Source: Tetragonia tetragonoides (taxonomy: Eukaryota; Streptophyta; Magnoliopsida; Caryophyllales; Aizoaceae). Taken from it: a DNA stretch of 64,000 nucleotides. The translations under genes were made by a program, and so were the position numbers. The stretch spans positions 28,399,501 to 28,463,500 of the forward strand of contig CM076152.1 of assembly GCA_038025085.1 (NCBI GenBank). The letters run 5' to 3'. Below, in pieces: positions 10,952-23,372 of the stretch. The stretch's first letter is position 1. The number at the start of each line of letters is the position of its first letter. Below the pieces are notes generated by a model that saw only the letters and a program-made list of their open reading frames with translations, did not search any database and was not told where the DNA came from.

Positions 10952-12606
10952 TGTAGACGCCAAAAAAGCGTCTTCAGATTTCTTCGCAAAAGCCCGATGA
11001 TGAAAGGAGTAATTTATAAACTTGAACTGCTATTTTTGCATTGATAGTATTCAGCTACATCTGTTTTGACCCTTAACTTCGTTTGGCCATAACTCTTAGG
11101 TGCGGAAATCGTATTTGGACACGGAAGGAAGTAATGGAAAGCTCTTGAAAGGGGCTTTTAAATGAAGTGTAAATGAAGGAGTGGTCGAGGAAAAACCTGA
11201 GACCTTATTTTAGTGACCGACACCAATAATAATAAAATAAAAGAAATAAATCTCCACCTTACCTTTCTTGCTAAACGCGCCAAATTGCATATGCACACCA
11301 ATAAGATTGTTAGCAACTTCAATGGAAGTAATAAATAAGAAATATAAAGAAAATAATAAAAATATGCTAATATGCAATTTAGGGCTAAGTATATGCAAAA
11401 CCCCTAATTATATGCTAATATGCTAAGATGCAATATTTATACTAACCATGCAATGAACTAATTAAAACATGCAAATTAATAATCTAGGCATGAATATAAT
11501 TAATAACAAAACTAAAACAATGAAAACATGATATACAAATCAACCATAATCATAATCAAAGTAAAACATGATTTGAAAAAGAGTTTTGAAATATTGAGAA
11601 AACTGCCCTCAGGTTAACCTTTTGTTGCACTAGAATTGAATTTCGATTGTTCTTGTATTTGCCTTGCTCTTGTGTATGGAATTTCTCTTGAAAGAGGCTT
11701 GATGAATGCTTGAATTGATTGATTAGGGTTGCATGAGAGGAGAGAGAGATTAGGGTTCTCTTGGGTTAATGGATGAAAATCCTGTAATAATGAATCTTCA
11801 TCCCAAAAAACGGAGTATAGAGGGGTATTTATTGGGATTGGGCCGAAAAGGATGCCAAATTAGGGTTCCCGGGCCAAAAATGGTGCCTAGCAGCCCCCCA
11901 GAGCGCCGCCTGAAGGCTCAGCGGCCCTGATACTGCCGCATGAGCTCTGGCGGCACGCCGTTGGGGCTCAACGGCAGTGCCGCTGGGCCCGGCGGCCCGT
12001 TTCACGGCCTCCGCTCCCACGAAATTGCCACTGGAGAGCTCGTTTGAGCTCCGATTGGCCTGATTCTTGGTGCATTGGATTCTTTATTCAAAGGGTTTTC
12101 GTTGGACATATTGTGAGCTGAAATAGCACAAGTATCCTATGACTTATCGCCAAAACACTAGAGAAGTGTCCGTTTCAGCACATTAATCAATCATCGGATC
12201 ATATCTTTTTCGTTTCTAATGGGATTTTGGCCCACAATACATCATTGAAAAGCTAATTCAAAGAGGAATACAAGCCATTCTGGCTAATAATCCAATTAAT
12301 CCTTGCATGGTTAAAATTAAGTCTTGAACCGTGATATGCGAGTATGAGAACATCGTTTTTAGCCCATATCTTCATTAAATCATAACTTTTGACTCCGATT
12401 TCCGATTGGGACAAATGAGATGGCGTTGGAAATCTTATGGAAAGGGATATTTGTGGATTAGGCAATTAATGAGATACTAAATGAGGATGGATAATGGGTT
12501 TCAAATGGGCATAAATACTTCGAGCATTGACATTCGTTTTTGTAACATGATTATAGGTTATCATCATTGGGCGTTAAGCCAGGAGGGACACACTTGGGTG
12601 TCTACA
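10952..12606 (-). mobile_element. Antisense LTR (Tat-related), with inverted segment at its left end
   Basis: Read on the minus strand, the block starts TGTAGACACCC at 12606 and ends GGCGTCTACA at 10952, so it has LTR-like TG/CA ends. Downstream of 12606 it has a GC-rich cluster (about 11880-12010), a TATA-like CAATAAATACCC (11825-11836) and pyrimidine-rich leader sequence. The first 87 bp on the + strand from 10952 are almost identical to the start of the Tat 3' LTR at 24339. However, 11095-11207 matches 24433-24540 only in reverse complement. This is therefore either a rearranged LTR or two LTR pieces joined head to head. No protein is encoded. Confidence 0.55.
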
Positions 12607-14380
12607 ATATGATACTCAGAAGTGCATTCCATAAATCACGAGGTACTAGGTTTATACTCTGTATAATTCTCCTTATATCCCTTAATTTTAAGTCCTTCAA
12701 TCAGATGGTCAAAATTAAACTCGAATCATCAGTACTCAAATCTCTTACTCCATATATATGAACCACTAAAATGAGCACCTCAACTCTCTCTAGCAACATT
12801 AGATTCTATGACAAATCACTAATTTCGAGAGGTTTGCAACCAGGAACTCTCGAAAAGTAATCTGATACGCTTGCCATGTTATAAACTTAATTATCCAATA
12901 AGTGTGCCAATTGCTTTCGGTTATCGGCTCTTATAGCCTCGTTAATGTGCAAAGTGAGCTCGAAGGTAAAATCGCAAAAATAATATCAATAACAGAACCA
13001 TAGCCACCACGGCCTTCATACGCAATAACACAGCCATCACAGGCTCTCAAACGTCCACTCGGACAAATTCATAACAATAACACAGTTATGCTCATCACCT
13101 AAGAGTCAATATCTTAGGTTACTTTCACATATGCCAAGAGCTAAAGAAGCTAATACCTTCTGAGCCTTAATACCAAGATCAGTATTTCAAAATATTCTCA
13201 AAGTCCCCTGTATAGTCTCATTCTATATCATATACCCATCATTATTTAATAATGATAGATAGCTCACAAATTATGACACGGGTTCCCCAAATCACTTGTT
13301 TCTTGATTAACTCTCAACTACATATTTGGAACATGCAAATCAATATCTTCTCATAACCCATAATGTATACATAGGCTAATTGCAACCAACTTTACTTCCC
13401 TTACATAGTTAACATAACTTGTATATTATCTACTTGACCTGTCCCTTCTCTAAGGTATACTGATGGTCACATATGATGACCCAATTACCTCTTCGAATAC
13501 TAAGTCATCAACACCTAAAACGTCTGGGATACTTCTCACTCCCAATAGTATGACTAGAAATTCGTAATGATCTCACCTAACCATCTAACACTGTTGCAGA
13601 TTCCTCATCCCTCATTTCTCAAATGCTAATACCCAAATCACAAATCAATTCTCCAAATAGATATAATGATCTACTCTCAACATCTAGAGGCGTTAACACT
13701 AGTCAAATAACCTATCCAAGGCACTTCGGTTCTGTTCTAATGTGTTTCATGGGAAAACATTCATACTCGTAAAATAAGTGAAACAGACACTAATAACTTT
13801 CCTTGTTTGACCGGGTAAAGACTTAATCGTACCAATACACTTAAGTTGTTAAATACAAAAGATAATGTCCCGAAACTTGAGCCTGACACTTGTAGGCTAT
13901 GTGATCATAACACGCTTCTACTGCGCACTCTGATACTTAAACAAAAACACATAGAAGCGCACGAATGCAAATAAACAATAATCTGTCAAACATTCCTTAA
14001 CGTCATCAATAAATCAAACGGTTACTTACGACATCCTCAAACTTATTGCTAATCTTAGGTACCCCAAAAGTCATATCCTAAACAGAATTGCAATCATACC
14101 CTTAGCAAAGCAACAACCTTTATAACAACGCTTTACATATAACAACCAAGTGTCAAAATACAACCCGCTATTACAACAAAATAGCAAATACATTGCCCGC
14201 TATATAGCAAAAAGATGTTCTTAGTAGAACTAAGTTACACACCATTATCATACACATTTCACATAGAAATAAACACAAGTAGACAAAGCCATATGTACAT
14301 AACAGACCTTCTAGTTGGTGCATGCTAGTCTATTGTCTTCCAAAGGTTTTTCCCCTTCCAATGTTCAATCCAGTTCTTTA

Positions 14381-15051
14381 CTAATCTTCACTGGTCACAT
14401 ATGAGTAATCCTCTATAGGTATCTCTTCTGGTTCTTCCTCTGAGTCATTCTCAATATCATCACTTCCCCATTCATCTAAGTTAACCTCAATTACCTCAAC
14501 TCCATTGCACCAATGTAACTCAATGCGGGCATGTTTGTTTACGGTCAAATATTCTTCAACATATCCTTGTTGTTGCATACATAGCTCTTACATTCTTCTA
14601 CTTTATTTGGTTTTACGTCCTCCCTCATATAATTGTCTTCTAATACCATATTCTCCTCGTCTACCCCATGATCTTGGTGTACATGATCTATAAGGTAAGT
14701 GGCTTCACCCTCAATGTCTATCTCTGTATTAGTTTCATTCTCGCTGACATCTAGCATATCAAAATCATCAATGTCTGGAATGCCTTCTTCCCAAAAGTTG
14801 TCTAAATCCATATCAAGTACTATTTGAGGTTGTAAGTAATCTAATATCCCCATGATTCTGGTGGCTTTCCGATACTGACTTAGCTCAAAAATATCATCTT
14901 CTACCTCATCAACAGTCTTGGACCATCTAATCCACCCTGGGTTCAAATAGTAATCACGTGAGTCTACTCCCTCAGGTATGTACTCCCTCAACTGTTGACG
15001 ACTGTCGATGCTATACTCAATCCATGGAGATATCCATGGTAAAGTTTTCAT
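14381..15051 (-). pseudogene. Acidic ORF of the non-autonomous element, frameshifted
   Basis: Two overlapping minus-strand frames (15051-14545 and 14578-14381) look like one protein of about 225 residues broken by a frameshift near 14550-14575. It starts with an ATG about 440 bp after the primer site. It contains tryptophan-rich PWISPWIEY near the N-terminus and a strongly acidic C-terminal half (for example SEEEPEEIPIED). I recognise no gag zinc knuckle or other domain. Its place directly after a primer site suggests an element-encoded protein, possibly a diverged gag, but that is inference. Confidence 0.45.
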
Positions 15052-15490
15052 AATGACATATGCTTAAACCTCATTACGATATAAAGGATTAGGACCGAAT
15101 ATCCTATTATACTAGTCTATATATCTCATCATATCGTTTACGTGTCTCAAAACAGGCTTCATAGGAAATAATCCCCACATGAGATGATGCAAATGTTCAC
15201 TCCCTCTAGGTTCCACCATCTATAGCACATAGAAGCAAACAATGAAAAAAAAACAAGACAACACAGATAATTACATAAAACAACAGACAATCCCAAGCTC
15301 ATCTATACTCTCTCTTCCGACGGCTTTAAACATACTTAATTTCTTTTTTTTATCACCTAAGTCTTGCTTATTCCATTTCAACCTACATCAATTTAACTAA
15401 CGCTTAGATCATAATGATCATTGCATCGACACAAAGAGCAAACCGCTCTGACACTCTAAGCACTACAAAACGTACCATTTCGGAACGAAC

Positions 15491-15503
15491 TGCTTTGATA
15501 CCA
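15491..15503 (-). promoter_or_regulatory. Primer binding site (initiator-Met tRNA type)
   Basis: The minus strand reads TGGTATCAAAGCA two or three bases after the LTR end TTGTTACA. Plant LTR elements primed by initiator methionine tRNA use TGGTATCAGAGC; one base differs. Confidence 0.75.
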
Positions 15504-15506
15504 TTT

Positions 15507-16195
15507 TGTAACAACCCAAAATTTCAAAGCCTTATTATGGCAGAATCTATCACTAGCGGAAGCACCTCAAAGCAAAATTTGGGCTTGTTAACACCGTATT
15601 CCCTTCTAGAGGAAATACAAGGCTAGGGGAACAGTGGTACTAATGAGCTATTGTAAAGAAACAGTGGATCTTTATTAACTGAATCATAATTGTTTTACAG
15701 ACACGCTTACTACAACTAAAAAGAAATGACAGTTATCTACACTTGACGTTCTCTCATATAAGCCCTGTTTCCCGAAAGACAACACCTGCAAAAATAAACT
15801 CAACAGAAAACAAACACTGCCCTCCCCATAAATGGAGAGAACAGGGGTCAAATCAGCAAACGCTGAGTAACACTACTCCACTACGTAAAAACCAGTTGCT
15901 AAGTACACCTGCCTTAGGAACCTTTATGCACCTCAGAGTAAAACTCTTTTCTTAAAAACATTTATGAAAACAAACACTTTTGTTTGAAAACAGAAAACCA
16001 TCTTTTGAAAATGAAAGCTTTTCAACCAACAGATTTCTCATATAACTTCTCAAAAATCCTTTGAAAGAGTTTTCTTTCAAAACCAGAGCTTTTGATAATC
16101 ATCGCTTTACAGATAGCAGAATACAAAACAAAATTCACTATTCAATAATATGTTTCTTTTATTATGGCATTGGGAAAAGCGAACAAGGTAGTATA
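15507..16195 (-). repeat. LTR of the antisense non-autonomous element, truncated
   Basis: On the + strand it starts TGTAACAACCC, the reverse complement of an LTR 3' end, next to the primer site. About 690 bp remain before the Tat pol sequence begins. No coding sequence. The partner LTR was not identified. Confidence 0.6.
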
Positions 16196-16214
16196 ACAAC
16201 AATGGAGATGCTTT

Positions 16215-18415
16215 ACCATGTGTATACTACATCTAACTTCTCAGGACTATACATTGAATGCAGACACTGCCATGGGGGCTATGCTAGCCAAGTCCACAGA
16301 AGATCAGGAACGAGCTATATATTATTTAAGCAAGAAATTCATCGACTATGAAACCAGGTACTCAAGCCTTGAGAAGACCTGCTTAGCTCTAGTCTGGGCC
16401 GCGAAGAAACTCAGACATTACATGCTCAATCATCCTGTACTAGTAAGGTCGAGGATGAATCCTCTAAGTACATCTTCGAGAAGTCAGTCCTAAGTGGAAG
16501 AATCGCAAGATGGACCGTGTTGTTGTCTGAATTTGATCTTAAATTTGATCCCATAAAGACTATCAAAGGACACGCAGTTTCAGAATACTTGGTTGAGCAC
16601 CCCACTCACACAGCCAAGGAGCACGAGCAATATGACTTCCCCGATGAAGAGGTGGCCTTAGTTGAAGAAAATTGATGGAAAGTGTACTTTGACGGGGCAT
16701 CCAACCAAAAAGGCTATGGCGCATGAGTACTCCTGGTATCTCCAGATGAAGCCCAAACTCCCATCTCGGTAAAATTGTACTTCCCTGTCACTAATAATGC
16801 AGCCGAATACGAAGCTTGTATCATCGGTCTACAAGCAGCCGTAGGCTTGGGCATCCGGGTACTTAAGGTCTATGGGGATTCCCTACTGATCATCAATCAA
16901 GTTTGCAGGAAGTGGAAAGTTCACAGTGAGAGCCTGACACTCTACCAGGAGTTTTTGGATAAGGTACTTGACAACTTTGAAGGGGATAGCCTTCATGTAC
17001 CTTCCATGAGAGGATAATCAATTTACGGACGCTCTATCCAAATTAGCATCCTTGATTATCATACCTGATCCTGTTAGCATGATGCCCATTTGCATACAAA
17101 GGAGAAGCGATCCAGCCTTTTGCAACAACCTCGACACAGAAATGACTTTGGCTCCGATCGAAGAAGATCCTTGGTACCAAGACATCTTCAACTACATCAC
17201 CAAAGGCATATACCCTCAGGACGCACCCTTAAGAGCTCAAGGGGCCATCCGTCTCATAGCGGCGCAATACATAGAATACAAGGGGGTTCTGTACAAAAAG
17301 TCTCCGAACGGGGTCAACCTCAGTGCGTGAACTCCGAAGAAGCCGCAGAGATTATGGACGAGGTACACAATGGTGTGTGCGGACCGCACATGAATGGTCG
17401 AATGCTCTCTAGAAATGTCCTATGACTGGGATACTACTGGACTACTATGGAAAGGGATTGCTACGACTATGTCAAGAAGTGCAAGAAATGTCAGATATAT
17501 GCCAACCTGCAGCATATGCCACCCTCGATGCTCCACAACTTCACATCCCCTTGGCCGTTTTCTACATAAGGAATTGATATCATTGGTAAGATCACCCCAA
17601 AAGGTTCGGGAGGACATGAGTACATCCTAGTGGCCATAGACTATTTTACCAAATGGATCGAAAGCCCAATCCTATGCCGTCCTTAGCTCCAAACAAGTGT
17701 CCAAATTCATGAGGAACAACATCATTTGCCGATACGGCGTTCCGCATGAAATCATCAGTGACCATGGTTCCCATTTCAAGGCCGAAACATCCACCCTCCT
17801 CAAAAACTACAAAATCCAGCACCACAAATCATCCCCTTACCGTCCCCAAACCAATGGCGCAGTAGAAGCCGCCAACAATAACCTCAAGACTATCATTGAA
17901 AATATGATAGAAAACTACAAAGATTGGCCCATCAAACTTCCATTTGCCTTTGGGGGTATAGGACATCCATAAGATCCTCTACGGGAGCAACACCTTATTC
18001 CCTAGTCTATGGAATGGAAGCAGTTCTACCCATAAAAGTCCAACTACCCTCCATGCGCATAGCCTTAGAGAGTGAAATTCCTGAAACCCAATGGTTACAA
18101 GCCCGCTACGAAGAGCTCATGTTCACGGATGAAAGACGCCTACGGGCCTTGGACCATTCCCACATGTACCAACAACACATGGCAAGAGCATTCAACAAAA
18201 GGGTTCGACCTTGGAATTTAAAGGAAGGGGATTTAGTTTGGAAAGAGTTACGTGCCCCAATTACTGACCCCAGAGGCAAATTTCAACCAAACTGGTCCAG
18301 ACCATTCATCATCAAAGACATCCTATCAGGAGGCGCAGTCAGACTCATGGATATTGATGGCATCGAGTTCAGCCAGCTCGCCAATATGGATCAACTGAAG
18401 AAGTGTTACGTCTAA
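16215..18415 (+). pseudogene. Tat pol remnant: RNase H1, archaeal-type RNase H, integrase
   Basis: RNase H1 tail: RAIYYLSKKF and LVWAAKKLRHYML (16218-16440), then a frameshift. Second RNase H at 16680-17010: YFDGASNQKGYG, TNNAAEYEA and VYGDS carry its acidic active-site residues. Integrase: zinc-binding HNGVCGPH and CKKCQ near 17360-17490, core around AIDYFTKW, ISDHGSHFKAE and EAANNNLKTI, and a C-terminal part 17950-18415 (YSLVYGMEAVLP, LKEGDLVW) ending TAA. Stops (for example TGA at about 16673 and 16724) and several frameshifts break the frame, so no functional polyprotein is made. An (ATA)n-like run follows the stop. Confidence 0.85.
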
Positions 18416-18449
<34 letters not shown>

Positions 18450-18947
18450 TATTAATTCCGAAAAGTTTAAAAAAAAAAAAAGAAGACGTACACAACTTGA
18501 ACGAACTACGCTAGCCTGATTCCACATTGGATACGTAGGTAACCCTTTTAAGGGGCCCGACCAAAATCAATCCCAAATTCCTTTCAACTTACTAAGAAAA
18601 GGGTTAATGTTTATTCAAACTGAACGAATAAGCTTACACTGCAAGAATTAAACTTTTTAAGGTTACAAAAGAAAAATAATAATTCAACTACGTATGAGGG
18701 TTTAAGCTAAACAAATTCTTCTTATTATTTTTTTCAAAACTAGTCTTGCTTTCCTAGAAAACTAATTTAATCCTTCTTCCCTTCAGAAGGCTTCATTGAA
18801 GAGTTCTGCTTTGAAGGACCCTGGCTTGAGGACGACCTATGATCGCTTCCTTGCGCTGGGGGCTTGCCTCTTTTCAGTACGTGATAGCCTCCCATTTGAG
18901 GCCCTTCCTTTCTTCTCTTGCTTCCTTTTTTGAGTCATACTTAGGCT
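18416..18947. other. Spacer after Tat pol with AAT/ATA microsatellite
   Basis: A trinucleotide AAT run of about 34 bp lies at 18415-18449. Around 18531 the phrase GATACGTAGGTAACC followed by GGGGCCCGACC resembles a conserved non-coding motif found after pol in many Tat elements. No gene is seen on the + strand; degenerate 3' sequence of the antisense gene may extend here. Confidence 0.5.
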
Positions 18948-19646
18948 TTAGCTGGTCCCAATCATATTATCTGGTGACTCTATTAGCCTCAGATGCTCAC
19001 ATAACCAAATTTGAAGCAGCAGAGGGCTGCCGGAAAAAGCTTCTTGAGGAGATATTTTCAACCTGTCGAGCCCAATGATAGTCTCTCCTACAACCAGATG
19101 CAAAGGAGAATGCCCTTCAACCATTTGATTGACCACTCGCAGTAACGAGGCTCTACCCAAGTTAGAAGATTCTACATTAGCAAACAATAGGCGGTTTAAC
19201 AGGCAAAGTACAAAAGCATGGCGGCGGCAACGCCTGAATATTGCATCCTTTTCAGATGAACTAGCAAACTTTTCGCAGAGTTGAACCAAGTCCACATCGA
19301 CACCAAGAACCATACTTTTGGCTTCTCCAGATGACAAACCCAAGGATTTCCTGTACTAAACCCTGAAACCATCTGTCAAATAAGGCACAGCTGGGGGAAC
19401 AACATCAGACATGTAAGTGATCGCAGCAAATTCCTCAACAAAAGGGCATAATTCAGAGTTACCAAAGCAGAAAACATGCAGGTCAGGGTCCCAATAATTC
19501 AGAGCAGATCTAAGAAGGGGCCACAATATTTTGGTTGGTCTCAAAGTCAGCAAGGTAGAGACGTGGAACGGGGCCAATTCAAGTTTATCTTCTACGGTCA
19601 GATCTTTGCACCGGGCATTAAACAGATTTTCAAAGGATTTCACCAT
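18948..19646 (-). pseudogene. Antisense DUF7745-like / plant-mobile-domain-type gene, broken
   Basis: Start chosen at ATG 19646-19644 (MVKSFENLF) because a TATA box (19719-19729) lies just upstream; a more upstream ATG at 19703 lies too close to the TATA. First block, 19646-19356: YWDPDLHVFCFGNSELCPFV then EEFAAIT, the opening signature of the DUF7745 and plant mobile domain families. A TAG ends this frame at 19356; the second block, 19343-18948, continues in another frame with RHAFVLCLLNRLLFA and LLLQIWLCEHL, typical of the middle of the family. It is a frameshifted or mis-spliced copy. Function of these domains is unknown; they occur inside transposons and in host genes such as MAIN. Confidence 0.6.
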
Positions 19647-19718
19647 GGTAGAAGTTTGGGAAAATTTGAGAAAGCTAAGGTCTGAAAAGTGAGGCAACAT
19701 CAAGTATCCCGTAAATCC

Positions 19719-19905
19719 TATTTATAAGCAAACATGTGGGCCAAAGAAGTCAGAAATCCACAAAAAGCCCAAACAAGAGCTGTCAATGACTCTGGTCAAG
19801 GCGGCCCTGACCAGCGCCGCTAGCAGCCCAAACCAGTGCCGCTAGCGGCCTCAGTCTGCAGCCCAGCGCTGCTAGCGGCCCAGACCCTGGCCCGGTCCGA
19901 ATTTT
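19719..19905 (-). promoter_or_regulatory. Promoter-like region of the antisense DUF7745-like gene
   Basis: Minus strand: GC-rich cluster at 19905-19801 with several GCCGCTAGCGGC-type palindromes, then a TATA box (CTTATAAATAGG, 19729-19718) about 75 bp downstream, then ATG at 19646. The layout matches the LTR promoter at 24686-24870. Confidence 0.55.
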
Positions 19906-20273
19906 CCCCCCGCTCCACCTCGCTCCACTGCTCTGATCTGCCTGATTAAAGCCTAGTTTTGATACCCGCGCTGAATTTCAAAGCCCGAGACTCTCTTATT
20001 TTATCTTTTTCAATTTTCTTTTTTTTTATTATTATTATTTTCCATTTTTTTTAGGGGGTATAATATGTATAAATTTTTCTTTTTTCTTGCAATTTTTACC
20101 ATTTTCTTTATTTTATTCCCTAAAATTATGGCTTTTTCCTACTGCATAACACATTGCATACTTAGAGATCATACGGGCATAATCGAGTCATCATATTGTA
20201 TCATACATAAAAATGCATAAAAACAGGAGTTCAAAATCTCAAGATCAATGTCTACAAGGAGGTCCAAAACTGC
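19906..20273. other. Spacer between the two antisense genes
   Basis: T-rich non-coding sequence with ATT repeats near 20028-20042. On the minus strand this is the region 3' of the plant mobile domain gene and 5' of the next gene. Confidence 0.5.
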
Positions 20274-23034
20274 TCAACCAGGATCGTTGCTGTCAGCCTC
20301 ATCATCAATGGACGGCCCCTGACCATAGTTCCCGGTCGAATAATGGAGAGAAGAGCTATAAATGGGCATGATGTTGTCAGGTCTCTTGTCCCGCCCATCA
20401 TATGTCGGTGCGCGCATAGGGGTACCTGCCGAAAGCCCCGCGGCAAAGAAGTTCTCTGTGGCTTGACTAGCAAAGTCCATAGCCACATCCTGATGCAAAG
20501 GCCCAGCATAAGGCATATCCTATCCAGGAGCGTTCGCCCAACCTCCACTCGAGGGCATAACAACAGGCCTACTATCAAGAGAAGGCTAGAAACCCGCGGG
20601 AGAGAACATCTCGGGAATGTATGGTACAGAAGGGTCGTGCGCCTCATCAATAGGAGGCCTGGTCACAACTACGGGAGGTGAACGAGCAACAGACGACCTG
20701 CTGGCCAAATAAGCTCTCGCAGCAGAAGAGTGTCGAGGTTCCACCGAAGACGAAGATTGGGACATCTGCAGATAATCAAGGTTGAGATGTTAAGTTAAGC
20801 ACTTCACTTAGCTAAAACAAAAAGATAAAAGTCTACTTACATCGATGGTCTTGGACTGAGAACTCTTCCCCTTGCCCATCACTCGGCCATAACCTTTCTT
20901 CAGCAGATGGATGAGCTTGAAGATCTGAGAGGTCTGCTCCCGATTCACTCTACAAAAAATAAGGGAGAGAGAGCCACAATATAAAGTTAGCACCCAAGAG
21001 CAAACACAATCACAAGAAGGGATAAAAAGGAGCTTACCCCCGTGCAACCGTCAGGCAAAGGCAAGCCCTCCACAACCTCTCCATCAGCCATATGAAGAGG
21101 GAACTCCTCTACTATATATATGCGTTCCCTACTCTCTCCAATGTACCTCACTTTATTGGTCGGCAAGGTCACGCTTGGGGGCTGACCCAGATGAGCTCTA
21201 GAATGAGACCTCCTAGGACCCTGAGGAGTTAGACGATCCGCCAGCAAGATACAAGAAGTCAGTATATTACACATACAGGTAAAAAGATGCAGATAAGTTC
21301 CTTACCTCAGAAGTAAGGTCCGACATCAAACGGTCCAAGCAGTAGGCTAGGTACACGGTCGTGCGGTCCAAACCAGCAACCTCCGGCATGAGAAACTCCG
21401 TGGCCGCTCTGCCACGGATCACGACTCCCAAGTCCCGCACGCTCAAGCCACGCAGATAGAACATGGTCAAAGGAGGGTCCTCCGGAACCAAGTGAGTACC
21501 CAGGGAGGGATAGACCAGCCGAGTCAAGCGGTCCCCCAAGTACCATACAAAGCTGAATGGCCCCTCAAAGACAACCCGCAGAGAAGACACCCTAAAAGAC
21601 TCCAGGGTAATATGGGGTAGAACCCCAGGAACATCATCAAAAGCGGACCATAATACCTGCAGGTTACCAGCTCAAAGTTCATTCACACCAAATGAACCAA
21701 AAAAAATGCACAAGTCAACAACGACGTACCATAGATGCGGCATGACTCTCGAAGGTGGCCCGAAAATGCTCCATAGAGGTAAACGGGTGGTTATCCCTAC
21801 CGACCCACCGTGAACCTAATGGGAACATCCTCAAATCAGAACGGTGAGGACCGAAAGTTGGAAAATACTCAAAGAACCACAGCTGCCATCCAAGCAAACA
21901 AAAGAATGATTTCCACGATCAAAGGCATATGCAAAAAGAGAAGAAGTGAAGTATAAGAGCCTACCTCTTGTATCCTCCATGGGCCCGTGATAGATGTCCT
22001 CTCACTCGTCTCCTTAGGCCTACAAGCCCGACGACACCACTTCACCAAAGAAGCATAAGCGGCGGCACCAAGGTTGTACTCATGAACCTTGGCCAAATCC
22101 TCTAAGCATGTCAAGAAACCGACTTGACACACGCTCTTCTTCTGAGCAAAGATCGTCGACCCCATCAAGCAGGCCAGGAAAATACGAGTCTTCTGCTCCT
22201 CAGTAAGCCCCTGCTCCGCCATGGCCTCTCACAACCGCCCCAAGGAAACCCGATCCATAGCAAAGTGGATAGATACGGGCCCGTAAAGCTCTAACAAAGT
22301 ATCACTCTACCGCCAGTAGCTCGCGTCGTACTGAATACGACGCCCTCTAAAGGATAACTCCGTCAGCACAACAAACTGATAAGGGGTGGGGAACATCTCT
22401 CCTATATGTGTATGGAAAGTGTTCGTTGAATCCCAAAACCTCTCCAGTAAACCCGTACCAATAATCCTAGAATCCCCCGAGTGACAAGCACGGATGACAG
22501 TCAGGAACTCGTCAAGACCCGAGCCCAATACCAAATTCCTGGCTCCCACCGAAAAGGTCCCCAATATCATAGACCAATGGGAGGTAGTCCCATGAGCCTG
22601 CTGTAAAACTCCGACACCCTAGCCAACAAACAAACTTTTCTCAACACCCCATATCTTACAAATACAGCTAGAATAATTCCACACAGATTATACACAACTG
22701 ACCACCAATCCAGTACAAATCCCAATTTGTTCGTGTGCCGAAGCACTAACAGTTCCAATTTTCAGTTCAAATATACTGAACAGAAAAAAAGAGAGTCAGA
22801 AAACGTACCAACTATAAGTTAGAAAGATGACTCCGTCTATCCGGCAACAGAACACTGCGGTTCCAAACTCCAGGCGGGCTCCAGTCCAACCGCATAAAAA
22901 GAGTCCTGGTACAGTCGAGCTCCGTCCGCGTGGTTAGTCGGAGGTGCTCTAGTATAAACTAACCCGGTGCGGAAAAGGCTCCGGTCGTACTCCTCATCAC
23001 TCATGGGACGTTTTCCTTTTTCTACAGGAGCCAT
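20274..23034 (-). pseudogene. Antisense spliced plant mobile domain (PMD) gene inside the Tat element
   Basis: Start ATG 23034-23032 (MAPVEKGKRP). Inferred exons, minus strand: 23034 to about 22837; 22600-21965; 21882-21730; 21656-21306; 21220-21038; 20949-20840; 20765-20274. Introns are about 70-90 bp with good GT/AG ends, except the uncertain first donor. PMD signatures in order: LLERFWDSTNTFHTHIGEMFPT, then YNLGAAAYASLVKWCRRA and SITGPW, then FGPHRSDLRMFPLGSRWVG, then LWSAFDDVPGVLP and VWYLGDRLTRLVYPSLG. The family is known from plant transposons and MAIN-type host proteins; its biochemical role is not settled. Two in-frame TAG codons (22309-22307 and about 20521) imply loss of function, yet the splice sites are preserved. 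The tail is low-complexity and Ser/Pro-rich. Confidence 0.75.
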
Positions 23035-23310
23035 GGGAACACAATGAAACTTTCTCTCTACAAGTGGGAAAATAAAAGTTTCATATTCGCAAGAAATAAG
23101 CACCCATTCAACAATGCAACCCAAAATTCGGCAACTAGGCGGAAAAATAAGCAAGTTCAAGACAAAAATCGAAGAAAACGGTCAAAAATCGACTTACCTC
23201 AAGCAAAGTGGGGCACTCAATAATGGAGGAAGCTCGAAGATTTTGCTCTCGACAATAGCTCGGCCAAGAAGAAGATCAACACGCGAAAAAAGAAAGAAAG
23301 CGCCGAAGCG

Positions 23311-23372
23311 CTTTTATTTGGCTCAAGCCCAGCGCCGCTAGCGTTGGCCTAGGCCGCTACGGCCCCTTTTTC
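23311..23372 (-). promoter_or_regulatory. Promoter-like region of the antisense PMD gene
   Basis: Minus strand: GC-rich cluster (about 23372-23326, including GCTAGCGGCGCTGGGC) followed at once by a weak TATA-like CAAATAAAAG (23320-23311). It sits about 280 bp before the chosen ATG. Confidence 0.4.

Larger units (their letters stand above)
12607..16195 (-). mobile_element. Non-autonomous antisense LTR retrotransposon remnant (LARD-like)
   Basis: Minus-strand order: LTR (about 16195 to 15507), primer site (15503-15491), a 440 bp leader, an acidic ORF (15051 to 14381), then about 1.7 kb of non-coding sequence toward 12607. No protease, reverse transcriptase or integrase is seen, as in large retrotransposon derivatives that depend on other elements. 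The left LTR was not found. The right end is cut where the Tat element starts near 16200. Confidence 0.55.
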
